DNA of 64,000 nt, from NCBI GenBank assembly GCA_023897205.1, contig JAHWDD010000010.1:1426001-1490000 (forward strand). The letters are read 5' to 3'. This DNA comes from Exophiala sp. HKRS030 (lineage: Eukaryota > Ascomycota > Eurotiomycetes > Chaetothyriales > Herpotrichiellaceae). Below are positions 10,823 through 21,891 of this stretch, piece after piece. The position numbers and the translations under genes were made by a program. The number at the start of each line of letters is the position of its first letter. The first letter of the stretch is position 1. The notes under the pieces were generated by a model that saw only the letters and a program-made list of their open reading frames with translations, searched no databases and was not told where the DNA came from.

Positions 10823-12481
10823 TTACAACTCAAAAATATCCTTGAGCGTTCCTGCCAGGGTTTCAAGACCTTTCACCACGTCCGTCTCATCCTCAGACGC
10901 AAACGTCAGGCGAAAATGGACATTCAAGTCCTGCCAACCTCGACGATGTCCTGTGGACAGCTCTGTGGACGACTGCTCTTCTGTCTTCGCCCGCGCAGAC
11001 CGAGGCAACGCTGGAACTTCAAAGAAGCTCCCTTTAGAGCATAGTACGCCTCTTTCTAGCGCATTGCTGTAGATTTCATCCTCTATCTCAAGTCGGATTG
11101 TTTCTATCGATTTCGTAGTCTGAAATTTGTCATTGAGTCTGGGATACTGGGCGCAGCTGATCTTAAGCCAGATGAACATGCCCGCCTGGATTGTGCTCCA
11201 GCTGCAAACTGTACCCAGCGGCCCCGTTCCAAGGAGTTTCCGACATGCGTGTAGGGTCCCATTGGCTTTGTGCTGATAATGTTGTGCAAGGCTCTGAAGC
11301 CATTCTTCAAAGCCACCATGGCCCCATGTTTCTGAAAGGAGCTTAAAGGTGACAAGTTGACTCAAGCCGCTCGGGTGGACCACTCCCAGGTCATGGGAGG
11401 CCTGGTACGCCTCGACTACGGTTTTCGGTGCCGTTAGCCACCCAAGTCTCAATCCAGGAGCGAGTATCTTGGAGGTTGAGTCGAGACGTATCACTCGCCC
11501 AGTCCTACAGAGAGCCAGGTACGATGGGATTATGGTCGAAAAGTATGAGTCGTCTGACTTGGGAAACTGAAGGTAGTAGTAAGGGTCGTCTTCAAGAACT
11601 AGGAGGTCGTGGGCTTCTGCGACCTTCAGTATAGCCAGTCGGCGCTCGAGTGGTTGAGTGATACCTGTCGGATTCTGTCCTGTGGGAATTGTATATAGAA
11701 TTCTGGGCTTTGGCCTTCCTGGATAGTCTACAGCCCACGATGACAGTGTTCGTTCCAGGGAACTCGGACATGGTCCACAATTATCCATCTGTGTTGGTAT
11801 TAAAGAAATGCCAAGCGGCCTCGCCACCTCGATGGCACCGGAGTAAGTGTATTCTTCGACCAGTATAGAATCTCCTGGGTTAGCAAAGTTTCGGAGTGTA
11901 ATTTCCAAAGCGGAAGTGTTCCCAACAGTCAGGCAAACTTCCCAGTCCGAGTACGGTGGAGAATGCACAAGAGAGATGTGAGTCGTCAGATATTGAATCA
12001 GCTGTTCATGGCCCAGGGAATAGCCGTACGACAGAGCAATGGCGATATCAATTGCAGCAGCTGGTTCATTCCTTGCCACACTCGCTGTCCTCGTCTGAAA
12101 CCCAGTGGGACAGCTCTTTGCCGTGACTCCTGCTTCCAGTGCAGCGCCGAGTTGAGGGTCGGTGAAGGTGAAGTCCATGGCATGAAAAGGGTAGGTATCT
12201 GGGGACGGACGCCCAGTGCTAAGGCTTATTATATTCAGCGGAAGCCCTGCTGAGCCCGCTTTAAGTGACGACGGCTGCCGCAGACGCGCTTCGTGGCTGA
12301 AAAAGTTGTAAATCTCAACACTTGCGCGAGGCTTATTCAGCATTTCAGGCGATTTGAACTGGTCAGCGCTGGTCACCGGTGCCAGACTCTTTTGAAGCAT
12401 GCCAACATCCCGATATAGAGTTCTGGGCTGTACCTTTTGGTGAGTATCACCTTCATGGTGACGAGAAATAGGGATGCTCAT
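10823..12481 (-). CDS. aromatic/alpha-aminoadipate-type aminotransferase (class I/II, ARO8-like)
   Basis: PLP-dependent aminotransferase of 552 residues, intronless. The start is taken at the ATG at 12481 (MSIPISRHHE); the frame stays open 38 codons further upstream but has no ATG there. Motifs visible: PTGQNPTG (Asn270), EDDPYYYL (Asp299, Tyr302) and the cofactor lysine in DSTSK (Lys338), then APGLRLGW. The N-terminal part with ISLSTGRPSPDTYPF is typical of the fungal ARO8/ARO9 group, which interconverts aromatic and branched amino acids with their 2-oxo acids. Together with the 2-oxo-acid decarboxylase 2 kb away it would form the first two Ehrlich steps. The real substrate range cannot be read from sequence. 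Confidence 0.9.
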   Translation of the reverse strand: MSIPISRHHEGDTHQKVQPRTLYRDVGMLQKSLAPVTSADQFKSPEMLNKPRASVEIYNFFSHEARLRQPSSLKAGSAGLPLNIISLSTGRPSPDTYPFHAMDFTFTDPQLGAALEAGVTAKSCPTGFQTRTASVARNEPAAAIDIAIALSYGYSLGHEQLIQYLTTHISLVHSPPYSDWEVCLTVGNTSALEITLRNFANPGDSILVEEYTYSGAIEVARPLGISLIPTQMDNCGPCPSSLERTLSSWAVDYPGRPKPRILYTIPTGQNPTGITQPLERRLAILKVAEAHDLLVLEDDPYYYLQFPKSDDSYFSTIIPSYLALCRTGRVIRLDSTSKILAPGLRLGWLTAPKTVVEAYQASHDLGVVHPSGLSQLVTFKLLSETWGHGGFEEWLQSLAQHYQHKANGTLHACRKLLGTGPLGTVCSWSTIQAGMFIWLKISCAQYPRLNDKFQTTKSIETIRLEIEDEIYSNALERGVLCSKGSFFEVPALPRSARAKTEEQSSTELSTGHRRGWQDLNVHFRLTFASEDETDVVKGLETLAGTLKDIFEL

Positions 12482-14143
12482 GGCTGACTTGTGACGTTCC
12501 CTTGTGACTGAGTCTAGTGGAAACTGAGGATGTGAATGGGTTCCAGACAGAATGAGAGCAAACAGGCTTATTCTTATCAGATGTATCGCCTGCACTAACC
12601 TGTGGGTGCTCCCGGAACCTTTGCTCAGGGAAATGCTTTTGCGGAGTTCATAGGGCGAGGACAGTGACTATTAGCGTGGGCATTTCTAACTGTACACTCA
12701 ACGTACTGTTCCACATGTTAGCGGACACAAAGTGGTCACAATGCAGAGTTAGGACTCATTTGGGAAAGATTGGGAGATTCATCCAGACCCGAAATGTCTT
12801 CAGAGGCGTAACATGGTACTGTAATGACTCCTGCAACCGCCATTAATAAACTTTATGTCACTAACAAGCATCGGCGTATAGCCGGGAACCCATTTTCTTT
12901 TCCCTTTAGGGAAAAATTTCGGAGAAGGTCTTGGCAACGATTAGGAAATAATGCTCGGCCTTGATATCATGACATGTTGCTTGTTCTACTTGAAGTATAA
13001 TTCTGGCCGATATTCCGCACGTATATCCAGAAATGCTTTAGAGGCGGATCCCCGAATGTCGCAAATATGATGAGATTTATCAGGATTCGACTCTCTTGGA
13101 GTGGACATCACCAAAGGAGCGGTTATAAGGACGCATTTCTCTTCTTCCAAAAGCGGCTCTTAAAATCTCTTCTTTGAGCCAATCATAACGGTTAGCTGTT
13201 ATTGGGCGCCAAAGAACTTATGGCGGTCATCGCAATCCTATTCATGCACCACTAGGCTGTAACTTGAAGATGTCAGCTCTAAACTCGAGAAAGACGGTCA
13301 CACCGGTGGGAGTATCTACCTATAAGAGTGGGACGAACGGGGAGCACGGTCTCCCCAGCAGAGTCCCTAACTCCGAAGGCATCAAAACCTTTAATACGAC
13401 GCTCGAAGTGAATGGAAAATTTTGGCTAGAAGTGTTATGAATTGTGGCAGTGAAAGCATGTATTCTTCTCATTACTTTACTTCTTAAGGAAGTAGAAGTA
13501 AATATATATTAAAGTGATATATTAAAAGCTTTATTACGATTTTCAAGCACGCGGAATAATTGTAGAAGACCTTTATAAATGTCCTAATAGTCAGCTAAGC
13601 CTCATAGCATAACAACACTAGTAACTGTCATAGGAAATGAGTTTAAGTTCGGCAGGCTATGCTATGTAGCTCCTCTGATTCAGTTATATGATCTGTATAA
13701 CTTCGTAGTCCAGCAAGGCTTAATGTGTTAGGAATGGCCTGTAGAATAGGCAAGTAATAACACCACAAAAATAGGTCTTCCTATCTAGGTAAGAACTCCA
13801 AGCATAAGGAAGAGAAGTTCCTTATGCGGGAAGCCTACGGTAAAGGTGCGGTTTACCTAAGTTCTCTTGGCGGAGCGTGCTTGGTAAGTACGCTTGGTGT
13901 GGAGTTGGAAGTGTCGTCTGGTCTCTATTCTGTCTACTCGTGACATAAAGATTTGGTGAAGCATAGATTACTGTTATTAGACTTAGCAGAATGCTTGTTA
14001 ATAGGTATTAGTGAACTCTACTTTATTGAGCTATCATCTAGATAGCGAATCTTTGCTACTGCCAGAAGGAAGTCTATACTCGGTGTACTTTATCGTGTAG
14101 GCTCTGGAAGTCTTTCTGTATTTCTGGGTTCTTCTTGTGCAAT
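12482..14143. other. intergenic region with an AT-rich island
   Basis: No coding frame is supported. 12482-13440 is ordinary intergenic sequence and should include the aminotransferase promoter. From about 13440 to 13760 the sequence becomes AT-rich with TATATATTAA-like runs, resembling other decayed islands in the window. A perfect hairpin lies at 13802-13827. The last few hundred bases flank the 3' end of the seryl-tRNA synthetase. Confidence 0.5.
13802..13827. repeat. perfect 10-bp inverted repeat (hairpin)
   Basis: GCATAAGGAA at 13802-13811 and TTCCTTATGC at 13818-13827 are exact reverse complements around a 6-base loop GAGAAG. It lies about 320 bp beyond the seryl-tRNA synthetase stop codon, beside an AT-rich island. 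It could be a structured relic of a mobile element or a chance palindrome. No tRNA fold or B-box was found here. Confidence 0.6.
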
Positions 14144-15646
14144 CTACTTGGTCGACCATGGGATGACGTCAGGTGTGCCTCGAGGCATATACGACTTAAG
14201 AACCTCTGGGACTATAATTCCCGCCTCACTCTGGTAGTTTTCCAGCAAGCAACATAGCGTCCTCTCGGTAGCAGACAAAGTGCCGTTTAGGGCGTGAACA
14301 TACATCTTCCGCTGGCTGGGGCCTCCTTTGAAATCCTTTGGCCGGTACCGTACATTCAGCTCTCGGGTTTGGTAGTCTGTGCAATTGGTACAAGATACAA
14401 GTTCCTTATATTCGGATTGGTGAGGAAACCATCCTTCCAGGTCATATTTCTTTGCAGCGGCATTGTTGAGGGCACCAGAGACGATTTCGACGACCCGGTA
14501 GGGCAGACATAGAGACTGATAGAATTCTTCAGCGTTCGCTCTCATATCTTCGAGATATTTCCATGAGTCTTCGGGCTTTGTCACGACGAACTGCTCGATC
14601 TGTACACTCATTAGTCCTGCCATCAACAAAGGACGTGATACAAGTTACCTTTTCGAATTGGTGAACGCGAAACAAGCCCCAGGCGTCTCGTCCATGCGAT
14701 CCAGCCTCCTTCCGGAAGCAAGAGCTAAATCCTGCCAGCCTCTGAGGAAGTTCCTCGTCTGTCAGCCACTCATCTGCATACATAGCAGATAGAGCTTGCT
14801 CGCTGGTTGCAATAAGGTATTTATTGTCTGTTTCGGTGCCTTCTTCGCCAATTTTGTATAGAGACTCGTCGAATTCGTCTAGTTGTGCTGTCTTTGCCAT
14901 GTACTCTCCCTTGATGAAGAATGGAGTTTGAATCGGCTCAAAACCCTTAGATTCCAAGAAGTCAAGTCCGTAATTAATCAACGCCTGGTTGAGCCGAACA
15001 CCCCATTTACGTAGGAAATACCCTCTGTGTCCCACGACTTTTGCTCCTGTTCGTTATGTCAGTTCTTGCAACTTTAGCGCCCAGAAGTAAAGCAAATTAT
15101 TCGTACCTTGAGCAAAATCCGCAAAGGGCCATGCTTTGGTCATGATCTCATGGTGGCTCAGCGGTGCGTTGAGGTTGGGTTTGAAACCCGCGGGTGACCA
15201 TTCCACAATAATCGGGTTGAAAGTCTGCAAGTACCATCCACGGATGAGTATGTGAAGCTCAGGATTGAGTAAGAACGAACCTCTTCGTTGTGAATTGGCA
15301 CAGTGGCATGTAGATAGTTCGGAAGCATCTTGCACATCTTGTCTCGGAGACGCTCTTTCAGCGTCGCCTGTACTTCTAGTTCCTTGTTCTCCCCGTCCAG
15401 CGAAGCTTTCTTGGACTCTTGACATATCGTATCTTGACCCTGTCTCTTTAAGTGCCCAATTTCTTTTTGAATCGTGTTCAGTTGAGTTCGCACTTTCTGC
15501 ACTTCGTAACGAGCGCTGTATGCATTCTGCCAGAGCACGATAACGTCGTCGACTAACTTTTCGTCCATGTACCGCTTCCGCAGACAATCTCGAGCTGCTT
15601 GCGGGTTTCCGCCACGTTCTACTATGAGGTCCAGAACTTCAATCAT
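14144..15646 (-). CDS. seryl-tRNA synthetase, cytosolic eukaryotic type
   Basis: Class II aminoacyl-tRNA synthetase charging tRNA-Ser. Splicing three introns (15225-15280, 15047-15106, 14600-14648) gives 445 residues. The start is the ATG at 15646 (MIEVLDLIVERGGNP), matching the family N-terminus; a frame extension upstream has no ATG. Residues 1 to about 120 form the charged coiled-coil arm that grips tRNA. The catalytic core shows GHRGYFLRKWG, ALINYGLDFL, KYLIATSEQ, motif 2 (FSSCFRKEAGSHG, GLFRVHQFEK), SCTNCTDYQ and motif 3 (LNGTLSATERTLCCLLENYQ). All signatures expected for activity are kept. Unlike yeast Ses1 there is no Lys-rich C-terminal tail. It sits on the same strand between an aminotransferase and an amidase inside a metabolic island. 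Whether it is the only copy in the genome is unknown. Confidence 0.92.
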
Positions 15647-16105
15647 CTTAATTGCTCTGAGTAACAAGTATAAACTTCTGAAAAGGTCCGCTCGCAGTCT
15701 CCAGAAGTTCCCGGAGAACAAAGGACTTTACAGTGTTATAGCACCGGCTTCCCCGTGATTAAATAGAAAGACTGGAATTTATCAAGCCTCAAATCAATAG
15801 ATGGAACGAGTTGTTGTCTCAAGAGTGAGGAAATCAAATCATAGTGTCCCCAGAGCTGACAGTTTCAGAGTCTAGAGCGGTGGATTGACGTGACCTGACC
15901 AGATGGCAATCTATTCTAATTATGCCGAAATGCCGATACAGTATGGACTCTAGGGACAAGGAGTATCTTTTTCCCTGCATAAGGACGGAGATTCCATGGA
16001 GGAGCATTGACTGAGATCACGGCGGTTTGGGACTAGAGCTTTCCTGATATTTACGTTTCACTGCTTCTGGAATTAACCTCTGTATTGGAGATATGACTGT
16101 ACACG
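15647..16105. promoter_or_regulatory. promoter region of the seryl-tRNA synthetase
   Basis: 459 bp between the synthetase start and the amidase stop, both on the minus strand. It should contain the synthetase promoter and the amidase terminator. No open frame of note and no recognisable site were seen. Confidence 0.35.
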
Positions 16106-18036
16106 TTATTCCTGCGCCTTCTCTGATTTCAATCCATTTAGAACCTTGTCAACAGCCGCGGCGACAGCAAGAAGATGCTCATCTTCGAATTGTTTGCCGA
16201 CTAACTGCAGCGATATCGGGGCGTTATGCCACAGTTCTGGATCATCTAATTCTGCATGTTAAACGCTTAATTCAACACAATGCGGGTTTGTCGAAACTTA
16301 CATAGCTCGTAGTGCTCCTTGTCAATCTCATTTACCGGATCGTAGTTCATATCTTTGGTGTCACCAGTTTTGTCGACGAATCCAACAGGGATGATAACTC
16401 CAGGATAGTCAAGCAAACTCCATTGTGTAGCATATCCCCACCACCTGACGGAATCGTTAGCTGACACCAGTCGTCCTGAGATCATAACAACTCACGTTAA
16501 AAAGTCATGGAGATAGCTTGCGCAAGGATTGATCGGACACAGCAACGCATCAATGGGTCTGCCCGAAGATGTTAACTTGGCCGTGGCGTCCCAATGCTTG
16601 AGATATTCTTTCCTGTAGTCGTCCTGGGCGGCAAACAGCTAAGAGGCTCGATTAGAAGTTTGATCTGAGGGCGCTAGGAGGAGACTCACAGCGTAGAGCT
16701 CACTTGCGGACTGTTCACGCAGAGCTGGGTTGGCACTGAGTTTCGCCGCTGCCTTGGGCCATGGCTCACCGGTCCTATCGAGAAGTGCTTTCATCTCCTT
16801 ACCTCCAGTGGCATAGTAGAGAGGGTAGGCGATGTCCCAGGCTCGTTGATGTTGATATGGTTCAAATTCCACAACTTCGTGTCCCTGCTCCTTTAGTTTT
16901 CTCGCGGCCGTGTCTAGTGCTCTCAAGATGGGCGGATGAGGCATAACAACATGGTCAAATTTGAGTAGGCCGATAGTTAATCTTTGAGGAATTGCTGGGC
17001 GTGCTATCCATTCCTTCTGAACGACCTGCGGGTCCTGGGTCCATGGTTTTGCCGCCGTGGCAATCTGACAAATCAACTCAGTATCTCGGATTGAATGACA
17101 CATGGGCCCTATCGCTGCTTGAATAGCTCTTCCACCAGACACGTTCGAGGTGATGCCGTCATAACTTATGCGGCGAGTCGACGGGCGAATCCCATATAGA
17201 CCATTGAATGCACAGGGCACTCGGATGGACCCTGCAATATCCGTCCCAATGCCCAGCGGTGAGCCATACATGCCTACGAGGGCCCCCTCTCCGCCCGAGC
17301 TTCCTCCCGATACTAATGCTCGGTTGAAACCATTCATGGTTCGTCCCCAGAGCTGGCTAATCGTTTCGATAGCCATTCCAGTCACCGGCATCGTGGTTTT
17401 GACAAAGACGATAGCTCCTGCATCTTTCAGGGCCTTGACAAGAACTGCATCTTCATCTGGAATGTTATTAGCCCAACAACAGTATCCGAGCGTCGACCGA
17501 AGTCCCGCGACATTGACATGATCTTTGATGCTGATTGGGAGGCCGTGTAGGGGACCTCTTAGTTTGCCAGTGCTTTTGAACGATTGATCGAGCTCTCTGG
17601 ATAATTGGAGTGCCTCATTGAAACAGATTTCGGTGAGACAGTTCACCTATGAAGCTTTAAATTATCGTGGCCATTGACTGAGACTAGAACCCGCCTACCA
17701 GCTGCTGAGCGATGGCCGCACGCTTACAGAAAGCCAGGCAGACTTGTTCAGCTGTCCAGCGACCTGTATGGACATTTTGCAAGATGTCGGTACAGTCGCA
17801 ACGTGTGATTTTCAGCTCTTCTCCCGTCAATATACCACACAGTTCTGGGACGGTCGAGACATCTCTCTTTTGGGTATCAAGCAGATGTTGGGGCAATCTC
17901 CAGGCGACGGGAATCTTTGATGCCAGCGCTTTCTGCGCATTCTACACATCAAAACTCAGCCTTCAACTTGTTAATGCTCGTATCTTTGGCTGGGGCTCAC
18001 ATCTGCAATAGATCTCCATTCCGGAATTGGCCCCAT
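16106..18036 (-). CDS. amidase signature enzyme (acetamidase/fatty-acid-amide-hydrolase group)
   Basis: Hydrolyses an amide to an acid and ammonia or an amine. Six exons (introns 17942-18000, 17647-17698, 16639-16689, 16445-16495, 16246-16301) give 553 residues, starting MGPIPEWRSIAD at 18036, like fungal acetamidases. The amidase signature Ser-cisSer-Lys triad is complete: Lys134 in PISIKD, Ser209 in SGGSSGG and Ser233 in DIAGSIR. These lie 75 and 24 residues apart, exactly the spacing known for fatty-acid amide hydrolase. The C-terminal WWGYATQWSLLDYPG and APISLQLVG segments are also family-typical. It diverges from a Zn2Cys6 gene across a short (286-bp) gap, so that factor is a candidate regulator. 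Likely cytosolic; the natural amide is unknown. Confidence 0.92.
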
Positions 18037-18322
18037 GTTCAGAAAATGCACGTTTCTCTACGAGACGATGTTTGAAGTTGAGGTTGCGACATGCGGCGAA
18101 AAACCGTTAATTCATACTTCAAATTCTTCATATATGACTTTTGTGTGAATCCGAATTTCGTTACCATAAACCCTTGCAAGTCTCCGCAGGGAAACTTGGG
18201 CGGTCTGTGTTGATTCGCTTTCCCCAAGATTATGCCGGAGTGTGTCGACATCCAGATCGTTAGCCCCCATCGGCATTGACGGAACTTCGGTGTTTCGGCA
18301 ATCCGGTATTTCGGCGACAGCG
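18037..18322. promoter_or_regulatory. short divergent promoter, amidase and Zn2Cys6 regulator
   Basis: Only 286 bp separate the amidase start (minus) and the chosen start of the Zn2Cys6 gene (plus), so the two very probably share regulatory sequence. It includes CGG/CCG-containing stretches such as those near 18290-18330, which are common in Zn2Cys6 targets, but no defined operator can be claimed. Confidence 0.4.
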
Positions 18323-20705
18323 ATGTTTTTAATTTCTTCCGCTTCCTCACGGAAATCCCACTCACTGCCTCTTCATCATGGTACCGAGACACCGGGCGAT
18401 GGTCGGTACGCTTCCAGCAAGGTGCAGCGAAAGCGAGCCCCAAATGACCCTTCCGGTGCTCACGAACACGCCAGGTCGCAGACCAATCAGTGAGTAAGGT
18501 TCAGAAACACTTGGGCCATTCTGACGCTGGGCTAGGAAGAGCTTGTGCGGACTGCCACGCTCGAAAGGTCAAATGCGATGGGGCAACAAGGGGATTTCCA
18601 TGCAGTAATTGTAGATCGGCTCATGTCGACTGTTGCATCACGGAACGGCGGAAGCGACGAAAGCTTTCGGACAGTAGTCGCCCGAGTACCCAACAGGGTA
18701 GAAGGAGAGATGTCGAGGCTGGGGACATCTCGCCTGGAAGACCTGCCCCGGCCTACAGCTACAGTTTCATCGAGGCAGGGTCAGACGACCAGCATGCTCC
18801 TAATACAGCCACCAGTGGCTGGGTTGCTGTCGCAAACCCTGACGTGAACCGCAGTGACCAAGGTGACACTGAGGCTGATCAACCCCCGGTACCGGGCAAT
18901 GATGAATATGCCGGCGAATCTGAGCTGGCCAGACGGCATCTGACGGACTTCTTCAACCAAGACTTGCAAACCAATCCCATCAAAGCCCGGTCAACCTATG
19001 TGGGAAGCGAGCTCTCCAATCTCTACTTTCTCACTCGGCAGAGATCTGCGGAAGAGCATGTCTATCATTATCCCTGCTCGAATGTCTACGTTCCACGTGG
19101 ATTTAGAAGCTCTCAGACATCAGCTACTCCGAACCTAATCCCCAAAGATGCCTTCGTACTTCCTCCCGGCAACATATCTGCCAAGCTCATCGATGCATAC
19201 TTTACCCATGTCCATCCAATGTTCCCAGTCATTGACAAGGAGAAGTTTTTGGAACAGTATCAGGCGTCGGACTCGGCACCACCGATCCTTTTGATGCAAG
19301 CTATTTGTCTGGTCGGCAGTCACATGAGCACATTCCACAATATTCAAAATCTGAAGGTCGCTTTCTTCCGACGAGCAAAAGCTCTCCTTGATGGCCGTTA
19401 CGAAGAGGACCGAATGCATACCGTCCAAGCTGCCTTGCTCTTGACATGGTTCTCAGATGGAGGTGATGATATTTGTGCTAATGCATGGTGGTGGATCGGT
19501 GTGGCCGCTAGGGTTGCTGTCGGATTGGGGAGTGAGTATTCTCTAACCAATTCTGTCGACGATTATCTGACCAAGTTGCCGAAATAGTGCATCGGGATGT
19601 TACACACAGCAAGATGCCTGAAAGCGATAAGCGACTTTGGAAAGTGATATGGTGGTGCCTGGTCCAGTTCGACTGCCTTGTGTCTCTCTCCTTTGGGCGG
19701 CCTCTTGCGATCAACCTTGACGACTGTGATGTCCGCCCCCTGCAAGCAAGCGAGTTGGAGCCTTCAATTACTCCTGAGCAAGCCAAGTTCGTGGTGCACC
19801 ATGCGAAACTGTGCGAGACCATCTCAGACCTAATCCACTCATACTTCACCATCAAGGCTCGCAAGTCGGGCTCCAGCAGGAAGGACGCTCTTGAAGTCGT
19901 CGACAGTGCTCTAGCTAAGTGGGCCGCCGAACTACCGCCAGCTTTCCGCGAACAAACCACCCACGGAATAGAGACACGCCCTTTCCCATTATTGCTCCAT
20001 CTCACATACAACACCGTCCTCCTTCAGTTTCATCGACAGTCCTTGGTCTCTGCATCCGATAGTGGTATTGCCATGGAGTTCAGCAGTGACGAAGAAATCT
20101 GTGCCGATGCTGCTTCGAATATTGTTCGCATATTCCAACAACTACGTGAGCAGTCCGTTCTTCAATATTGTTGTTTCTGGACTTCGAGCAGCCTTTTTGC
20201 GGCAATGCTTCATGTGAGTGGAGAGCTCAAGTGCTCGAACCGGATCCTCAATCTACGCAGTAAGGAGAAGTACGAGTCGGCCCTAAAGTCTCTGAGCAAG
20301 CTCGCGGGGCATTGGATTTCCGCCTCCTCGGTACTCCGGCTCTTCCAATCTTCCAAGTCGGGCCATCTGTTCAACAAAGCTAGTCATGTCCAACCAACAT
20401 CTGTGACATCTCCGCCGAGGCGACAAAGAATCGATGACGATCGTTCTAATTCAGAGATGGCATCACCTGTCGAACTGAGGGGCCTAAACTCTCAACCCTA
20501 TCCAGATCAAGCACGCGTGCCGTTGCAGGAAATGGATTGGGTTCAGCCGGCATCGTTTTCCGAAGTGCAGGACTTTAACAATAGCAACATGCACATCGAA
20601 CTGAATCGATGGCAAAATAATATGGACGACTGGCAATCTATCTATTGGAGCGATCCGCTGTCTATGATTACTCTGGGTGATAATTCTGGCATCTTCGATT
20701 TCTAA
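18323..20705 (+). CDS. Zn2Cys6 transcription factor with Fungal_trans domain
   Basis: Three exons (introns 18490-18539 and 19532-19587) give 758 residues. After the first intron the zinc cluster reads ACADCHARKVKC-x7-CSNC-x6-C, with an extra adjacent cysteine (DCC) and then a basic run (RRKRRK). A disordered Ser/Pro-rich linker follows. The Fungal_trans domain starts near KLIDAYFTHVHPMFPVIDKEKF and includes GMHRDV and GRPLAINLDDCDV across the second exon junction. The C-terminus is acidic and Asn-rich. The start is uncertain: the ATG at 18323 is the first in-frame one that keeps the exon in phase. It is divergent from the amidase and upstream of RidA and a DAL5-type permease, so it is the natural candidate regulator of that block (inference). 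Confidence 0.9.
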
Positions 20706-20772
20706 ATTCTCCGTGAGTGCGTACAGAGTTGCATGAAGTCTCATCCGAAGTCTAGGTAGAAGATATCAAGAG

Positions 20773-21340
20773 CTACGCAAGGTCCCCACCCGTAGCCAAA
20801 CCAGCACCTGGCTTGACGGCCGCAATCGCCTCTATTTCAAACTTCAACTTGGGGTTTCCAAGTCTAGCCACTCCAATGAGCGCTGTTCCTGGCCTGTGCC
20901 CATTGAGAAATTTCAACAAGGCTTTGATGTGGACTGGTCGGATGGAAACATCTACTTGCGGTTAACTAAGCCGCCGGCAGTGCATATAGTTCACCCACCG
21001 TAGTCGACAATGTAATAAGTGAGCCTGCAGTTTCCCTCTAGTCAGCATATCTCCGAAAACTTGCCACAGCTATGGCTAGAAGCAGGCAAACAAAGAATGC
21101 CCTAGCTCACTTGATAATGTCGGAGGGTCTAGCTCCTGCCTCGGCGAGAACACGACCCAAATTGTCGACGGCAGCAGAAACCTGTCTCTCGTACGACTCC
21201 GGGATAGTGCCTTGTTCATCCGACGTCCCGATCTGCCCAGCAGTGACTATAATGTCGTAACCAGCAGGGATGACGAGGCCATGAGAAAAAGGTCCAGAGG
21301 GTGCCACGCTCGAAGGGTTCAGCATGGTGAGGGAGTCCAT
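20773..21340 (-). CDS. stand-alone RidA/YjgF/YER057c/UK114 family protein
   Basis: Spliced product of 144 residues from three exons (introns 21025-21110 and 20952-20998). RidA proteins hydrolyse reactive enamines and imines made by PLP enzymes or amine oxidases. Family features: PFSHGLVIPAG and IIVTAGQIG near the N-terminus, VSAAVDNLGRVLAEAGA, YYIVDYDVSIRPVHIKAL and the C-terminal LGNPKLKFEIEAIAAV. By eye the arginine that binds the carboxylate in canonical RidA (Arg105 of E. coli) is replaced by Thr (HRPGTALIGVARLG), so it belongs to a divergent subfamily and may handle a substrate without that carboxylate. Start MDSLTMLNPS at 21340 is preferred over an in-frame ATG about 28 codons upstream. 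It diverges from a permease gene and lies near a RidA-amine oxidase fusion. Confidence 0.88.
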
Positions 21341-21891
21341 GGTGGTTCGAATAGTCAGGAACAGAACCAAGGAGAAGTATACTAGCTGCTCAACCAAAGT
21401 GTTTGATAGCCTGGGCACCAAGTACATCGTCAAAACAACATTTGATCCGGCTCGCTTCTTATTAGCTTTTGCGCAATGCTCCTACTGGCCGTTGATAATG
21501 TCATCGACGTTTTTGCTTCTCAATCGAGATAACGGAGGCTCACTCTCGACCCACCGAAATACCGAACCGCCGGAAGTTACGCGCAATCTCCACTGGAAGC
21601 TAGAATCACCAAGCAGCGGCGATAACGACATGTGCACTATCTTGCCTCCAATCTCTCCACCCTTAACCCTCGCCAAAACCTGGAGAGCATGGAGGCATGG
21701 AACTTGCATTAGCCCCTATGGCCGATGCGGCCTGTCTAGATACACCCTCACCACCGTCGAGCAAGATATAAGGCGTTCATCGAGACTCTGCTACGGCAAG
21801 ATTCACACCGTTCCTCCTGACCTGAACTAGGCCCTGAGGCAATAACATTGGCCTGATTTGCAGACCAACTTCTTGATATTTACTTCTCACG
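21341..21891. promoter_or_regulatory. divergent promoter, RidA and DAL5-type permease
   Basis: 551 bp between two genes transcribed outward. GC-rich CGG/CCG triplets cluster at about 21534-21580, a plausible area for Zn2Cys6 binding. Open frames in it are non-homologous. One of a set of four enzyme/permease divergent intergenic regions in the window. Confidence 0.4.

Noticed and set aside
12482..12595. N-terminal extension of the aminotransferase with a hydrophobic, signal-like stretch
   Set aside because: The open frame upstream of 12481 has no ATG and the extension is not part of the ARO8-like family.
13780..13900. Possible tRNA or structured RNA gene
   Set aside because: No B-box or cloverleaf was found; only the simple hairpin can be supported.
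15647..15721. 25-codon upstream extension of the seryl-tRNA synthetase, which might look like a targeting peptide
   Set aside because: No ATG begins it, and the family N-terminus matches the ATG at 15646.
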